Shown piece after piece: positions 61,701 to 64,000 of a DNA stretch of 64,000 bases. Position numbers and translations under genes: made by a program. How positions within the stretch are numbered: the first letter of the stretch is position 1; every line of letters starts with the position of its first letter. The notes under the pieces were generated by a model. That model was not told where the DNA came from. It was given only the letters and a program-made list of their open reading frames with translations, and did not search any database. This DNA is from Luteococcus sp038433155. Lineage in GTDB: Bacteria > Actinomycetota > Actinomycetes > Propionibacteriales > Propionibacteriaceae. Where the stretch lies: contig NZ_JBCDMW010000034.1 in NCBI RefSeq assembly GCF_038433155.1, positions 1-64,000 on the forward strand, in the 5' to 3' direction.

Positions 61701-64000
61701 CCGGGGGTCCAGTCCGCGGCGCAGCCCAGCTTGGTCTGGAAGGAGCCGGGGGCGGTGACGATGGGGCCCTGCGCATCGCTGGTGACGTAGTGCCGGGCGT
61801 GGTCGTAGTAGAAGGTCACGGTGCCGGGGGAGTTGTAGGTGATGTTGGCGCCACCCGCGCCGCCACCAGCGCCGTAGTTCTCATCCCAGGACTTGTTGAG
61901 GGCCGCCTTGTAGGCGTACTCGCCGGCAGGGATCGGGAAGGTTCCCTTCCAGATCTTGTCCTGTGCGTCCAGGGCCAGCTGGGCCTTGTCGCAGTCCGGG
62001 GACCAGTCCGCGGCGCAGCCCATCTCACTGTTGTGTGATCCGGGGACGCTGACGGCGTCGGGCTGGGTGACCGGGCCAACATTGCTCTCGCCGCCCGTGC
62101 TGGCCGGCTTCGGGGTGCCCACCTGGGCGTAGGTGCTGGTGGCGTTCACATTGCCCGAGGAGTCCTTGACGACGGCCCGGTACTCCACCAACTGGCCCTT
62201 GGGCAGCGACGAGGTGTCGGCGAAGACCCGGTAGGGGGCATTGTCGTCGGTACCCAGCGGCTGGAAGTCGGCGGCGCCCACCGGACGCCAGGCGAAACTC
62301 ACCTGGGCGAAGGTGTTCTCCGGCACCGACGCGCTGACCTCGGTGCGGCCGTTGCCGATCACGGCACCCGCGGTGGGGGCCTTGAACTGCACCGCCGGCG
62401 CATTCTCTCGGTCCCGCAGCGGGCTCTTGGCCTTCCAGACGCTCACCGACAGTGCGGGAACGGTGACGCTGACGCGGCTGTCCTTGCCGGCCTTCAGGGT
62501 GGCGGTGGTGCCGTGCAGCGGTGCGAACCGGCCATTGGGCAGGTAGGTCTGGAAGCTGGCCGAGGCGGGCTTGGTGGCATTGTTCACCGCGACGACGTAC
62601 TCGGTGCCGGTGGCCCGGTCGATCCGGCTGAAGGCGTAGATCCCGGCCGCCGAGGAGGCGTAGCGGTGGATCTGGGCGCCGTCGGCCAAGGCGGGATGGT
62701 TCTGCCGCAGCGTCGCCAGCTGGGCGATCTGCCGGTACAGCGGGGCGCTGGTGGAGAAGTGCTCACCGCTGCCCATGGTGCCGCCGCCCACCAGGGACTC
62801 GGCCTGGTACTGCGCGGTCTTGCTGCCGAACATGTCCTGCCGGGCGTCCTTGTCCCCGCCGGCGCCGATGAAGCCCTGCTCGTCGCCGTAGTAGGTGATC
62901 GGGTTGCCCCGGGTCAGGTACATCAACGAGTTGGCCAGCTGGGTGCGCTTGAGCAACTCGTCGCCAGAGTAGCCCGCCTTGGACAGCATCATGCCGATGC
63001 GTCCCATGTCGTGATTGCCCAGGAAGGTGGGCAGTTGGTAGGCATTCGAGTCGGTGTCGGTGTACCAGTCGTCGCTGACGAAGAAGTCCCGCAGGCTGGT
63101 GGTGGCCTTGCCCTGGACGGCGTTCACCGCGGCGCCCTGGAAGCCGAAGTCCAGGGTGGCGGGCAGCTTGCCGGCGGTGGTGTAGGTGCTCTGCACCTTC
63201 GGATCCGAGTCGTAGACCTCGCCGAACATGAAGAAGTCCTTGGTGCCCGCATCCGTGGCGGCCTGGGTGATGGCCGGGCTGAACTCGCTCCAGAAGGGCG
63301 TGTTCACATGCTTCACGGTGTCGATCCGGAAACCGTCGATCCCGAAGCCGGCCCACGTCTTGTAGACGTCGGTCATGCCCTTGATCACCTCGGGGCGCTC
63401 CGTGAACAGGTCATCCAGACCGGAGAAGTCGCCATAGGTGCTGGACTCGCCGGCATAGGTGGAGTCACCGCGGTTGTGGTACATCGCCGGGTCATTCAGC
63501 CAGGCCGGCACCTTGAGGTTCTTGTCCGCCTCCGCGATCACCGGGGTGTAGGGGAAGCTGGTGGCCGCGTCCAGCGTCGGGAAGTCCGGCTTGCCGGCGT
63601 AGGCGGCATCGTCGAAGACCTTGCCGGAGGCGTCCTTGTAGGGCGCCGCCTGCTTGCTGACATAGTCGTACTTGTTCTGGGCATTGCTGATCACGTCGGC
63701 GGTGTGGTTGGTGATGATGTCGAAGTAGACCTTCATCCCCTTGGCGTGCGCCTGGTTGACCAGCTGCTTCATCTCCGCATTGGTGCCTAGGTGCGGATCG
63801 ATCTGGGTGAAGTCGGTGATCCAGTAGCCGTGGTAACCGGCCGAGGCGTCCTTGCCCTGGCCCTGCACCGGACGGTTCTTGAACGACGGGGTGAGCCAGA
63901 TGGCGGTGGTGCCCAGACCCTTGATGTAGTCCAGCTTGTTGATCACGCCCTTGAGATCGCCACCGTGGTAGAAGCCCTTGTCAGTGGGGTCGAAGCCGTG
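58778..64000 (-). CDS. Amylase-pullulanase fusion enzyme, 5' end outside the window
   Basis: At least 1740 residues; the N-terminus, probably a signal peptide and starch-binding modules, continues past 64000. Module order seen: a GH13 alpha-amylase domain, with catalytic Asp in GFRIDTVKH (about residue 227 of the visible part), Glu in MFGEVYD (about 261) and FLGNHDMGR (about 330); its C-terminal sandwich; two X25-like modules (GCAADWSPDC and GCAADWTPGC); a pullulanase N2-type region; a CBM48 start RLTFRVWAPTAQQV; a second GH13 with the pullulanase signature YNWGYDP, GFRYDLMGHH, GEGWNFG and DAHDNETL; then a C-terminal sandwich. It would degrade starch, glycogen and pullulan at alpha-1,4 and alpha-1,6 bonds outside the cell. 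No ABC partner is in view. Confidence 0.88.
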   Translation of the reverse strand, partial: HGFDPTDKGFYHGGDLKGVINKLDYIKGLGTTAIWLTPSFKNRPVQGQGKDASAGYHGYWITDFTQIDPHLGTNAEMKQLVNQAHAKGMKVYFDIITNHTADVISNAQNKYDYVSKQAAPYKDASGKVFDDAAYAGKPDFPTLDAATSFPYTPVIAEADKNLKVPAWLNDPAMYHNRGDSTYAGESSTYGDFSGLDDLFTERPEVIKGMTDVYKTWAGFGIDGFRIDTVKHVNTPFWSEFSPAITQAATDAGTKDFFMFGEVYDSDPKVQSTYTTAGKLPATLDFGFQGAAVNAVQGKATTSLRDFFVSDDWYTDTDSNAYQLPTFLGNHDMGRIGMMLSKAGYSGDELLKRTQLANSLMYLTRGNPITYYGDEQGFIGAGGDKDARQDMFGSKTAQYQAESLVGGGTMGSGEHFSTSAPLYRQIAQLATLRQNHPALADGAQIHRYASSAAGIYAFSRIDRATGTEYVVAVNNATKPASASFQTYLPNGRFAPLHGTTATLKAGKDSRVSVTVPALSVSVWKAKSPLRDRENAPAVQFKAPTAGAVIGNGRTEVSASVPENTFAQVSFAWRPVGAADFQPLGTDDNAPYRVFADTSSLPKGQLVEYRAVVKDSSGNVNATSTYAQVGTPKPASTGGESNVGPVTQPDAVSVPGSHNSEMGCAADWSPDCDKAQLALDAQDKIWKGTFPIPAGEYAYKAALNKSWDENYGAGGGAGGANITYNSPGTVTFYYDHARHYVTSDAQGPIVTAPGSFQTKLGCAADWTPGCMQPWLTDPDGDGVYTWSSAAIPAGNYEFKIAEGLSWDKNYGDGGTAGGNNITMTVPADGTVMTISYDSATHKTTVSSAKAGAAPDLKAQKAIWVDRDTIAWPASAVPAGVDPAFLNWRLHWSKSGGLTVDAETLTGDDAQQASLTYNPAGLDAKTLKANPQLKGYLALDLDKRTAKQVPQILTGQVAVAMYDDLGSLMDATGVQLPLVLDNLYAKAAAGKSYGATFQGGRLTFRVWAPTAQQVTLLTWPAGSADQDASKATRTRMTRDASGSWQARTGRTLENARYLYEVKVFVPSEQKVVTNLVTDPYSVALTLNSTRSVAVNLDSPQWKPKQWTKTASPKLAHSVDSTIYELHVRDFSIQDKTVPAADRGSYKAFASNGDGTKHLRKLARAGLNTVHLLPTFDIATIQEDKAKQATPPCDLSAFPPDSQEQQACIQKIADADGYNWGYDPLHYLAPEGSYASSTTAADGGNRVAEFRTMVGALHANGLRVVLDQVYNHTPASGQDPKSVLDKVVPGYYQRLDAKGGVYTSTCCQNTATEHAMMGKLMVDSTVLWAKAYKVDGFRYDLMGHHSVENMKAVRTALDKLTLRKDGVDGKQIYLYGEGWNFGEVADNALFTQATQGQLDGTGIGTFSDRLRDAVRGGGPFDEDPRKQGFGSGEATDPNGAPINVDAAKSLDHDMDLVQLGLAGNLKDYSFKTTGGTVKTGAQIDYNGAPAGYASQPSEVISYVDAHDNETLWDSLTMKMPSTTSMDDRVRMNTVSLATTALAQTPSFWHAGADLLRSKSLDRNSYNSGDWFNRLDWTGADNGFGKGLPPAADNEAKYGFMQPLLADPKNRPSQEQVLRASAQATDLLKLRSSTRLFRLGSAEQIKAKVSYPVSGTNAMRQGVLVQRIDDTVGADADPSLKGLVVVYNTTPNTQRQPVKAVQGQGFTLSPAQAKGADPVVKKASYDPARGTFTVPPRTVAVFVQK

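Noticed and set aside
1..64000. tRNA or rRNA genes
   Set aside because: I scanned the gaps by eye for T-loop (GGTTCGAATCC-like) and rRNA signatures and found none; a covariance-model search would be decisive.

Overview
The window is 64 kb of high-GC chromosome from an actinobacterium. Codons end mostly in G or C, GTG starts are frequent, many genes overlap by four bases (ATGA or GTGA), and at least nine genes have a TANNNT hexamer 6-7 bases before the start codon, as expected for leaderless mRNAs. Two carbohydrate importers without their own ATPase, a FemAB-type peptidoglycan bridge enzyme, and split acetate kinase and phosphotransacetylase genes suggest Propionibacteriales, perhaps Propionibacteriaceae. 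That placement is inference. No rRNA, tRNA, CRISPR array, prophage or intact insertion sequence was recognised.

Layout. (1) 1-17.2 kb: a dispersed surface-polysaccharide set. It has a UDP-ManNAc dehydrogenase, a UDP-GlcNAc 2-epimerase, two GT4 glycosyltransferases and a polyprenyl glycosylphosphotransferase. Interleaved are a broken secreted protein, a VOC protein, an amino acid permease, a stretch rich in palindromic repeats, and a sucrose/fructan operon (binding protein, two permeases, GH32) with a LacI regulator. (2) 17.2-24.4 kb: a giant YhgE/Pip membrane protein with a Ser/Pro/Thr stalk, then a FemAB and alanine-racemase-like pair. (3) 24.7-28.0 kb: a tightly overlapping SDR, PlsC acyltransferase and alkyl-DHAP-synthase-like operon, a candidate ether-lipid pathway. 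(4) 28.1-34.0 kb: a lipoprotein, a GntR regulator divergent from a CUT2 sugar ABC importer, and a frameshifted MFS transporter. (5) 34.0-48.5 kb: a Rieske ferredoxin with its reductase, acetate kinase, a fused acetyl-CoA carboxyltransferase, HtpX, phosphate acetyltransferase, endonuclease IV, two acyl-CoA ligases and a Nudix hydrolase. (6) 48.5-56.3 kb: a galactoside-type locus with GH35, a Gfo/Idh oxidoreductase, a CUT1 importer and LacI around one palindromic operator. (7) 56.5-64 kb: an isochorismatase-like hydrolase, an NlpC/P60 hydrolase, and a large secreted-type amylase-pullulanase whose N-terminus lies outside the window.

Functionally the window combines sugar scavenging (sucrose/fructan, galactosides, alpha-glucans, one unknown CUT2 sugar), overflow metabolism to acetate, lipid activation and phospholipid modification, and cell-wall and capsule construction. 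Intergenic DNA carries several repeat families: a 66-bp palindromic element (four copies), a dispersed element of about 27 bp that also lies inside the MFS coding region, and several very long near-perfect hairpins between convergent genes.
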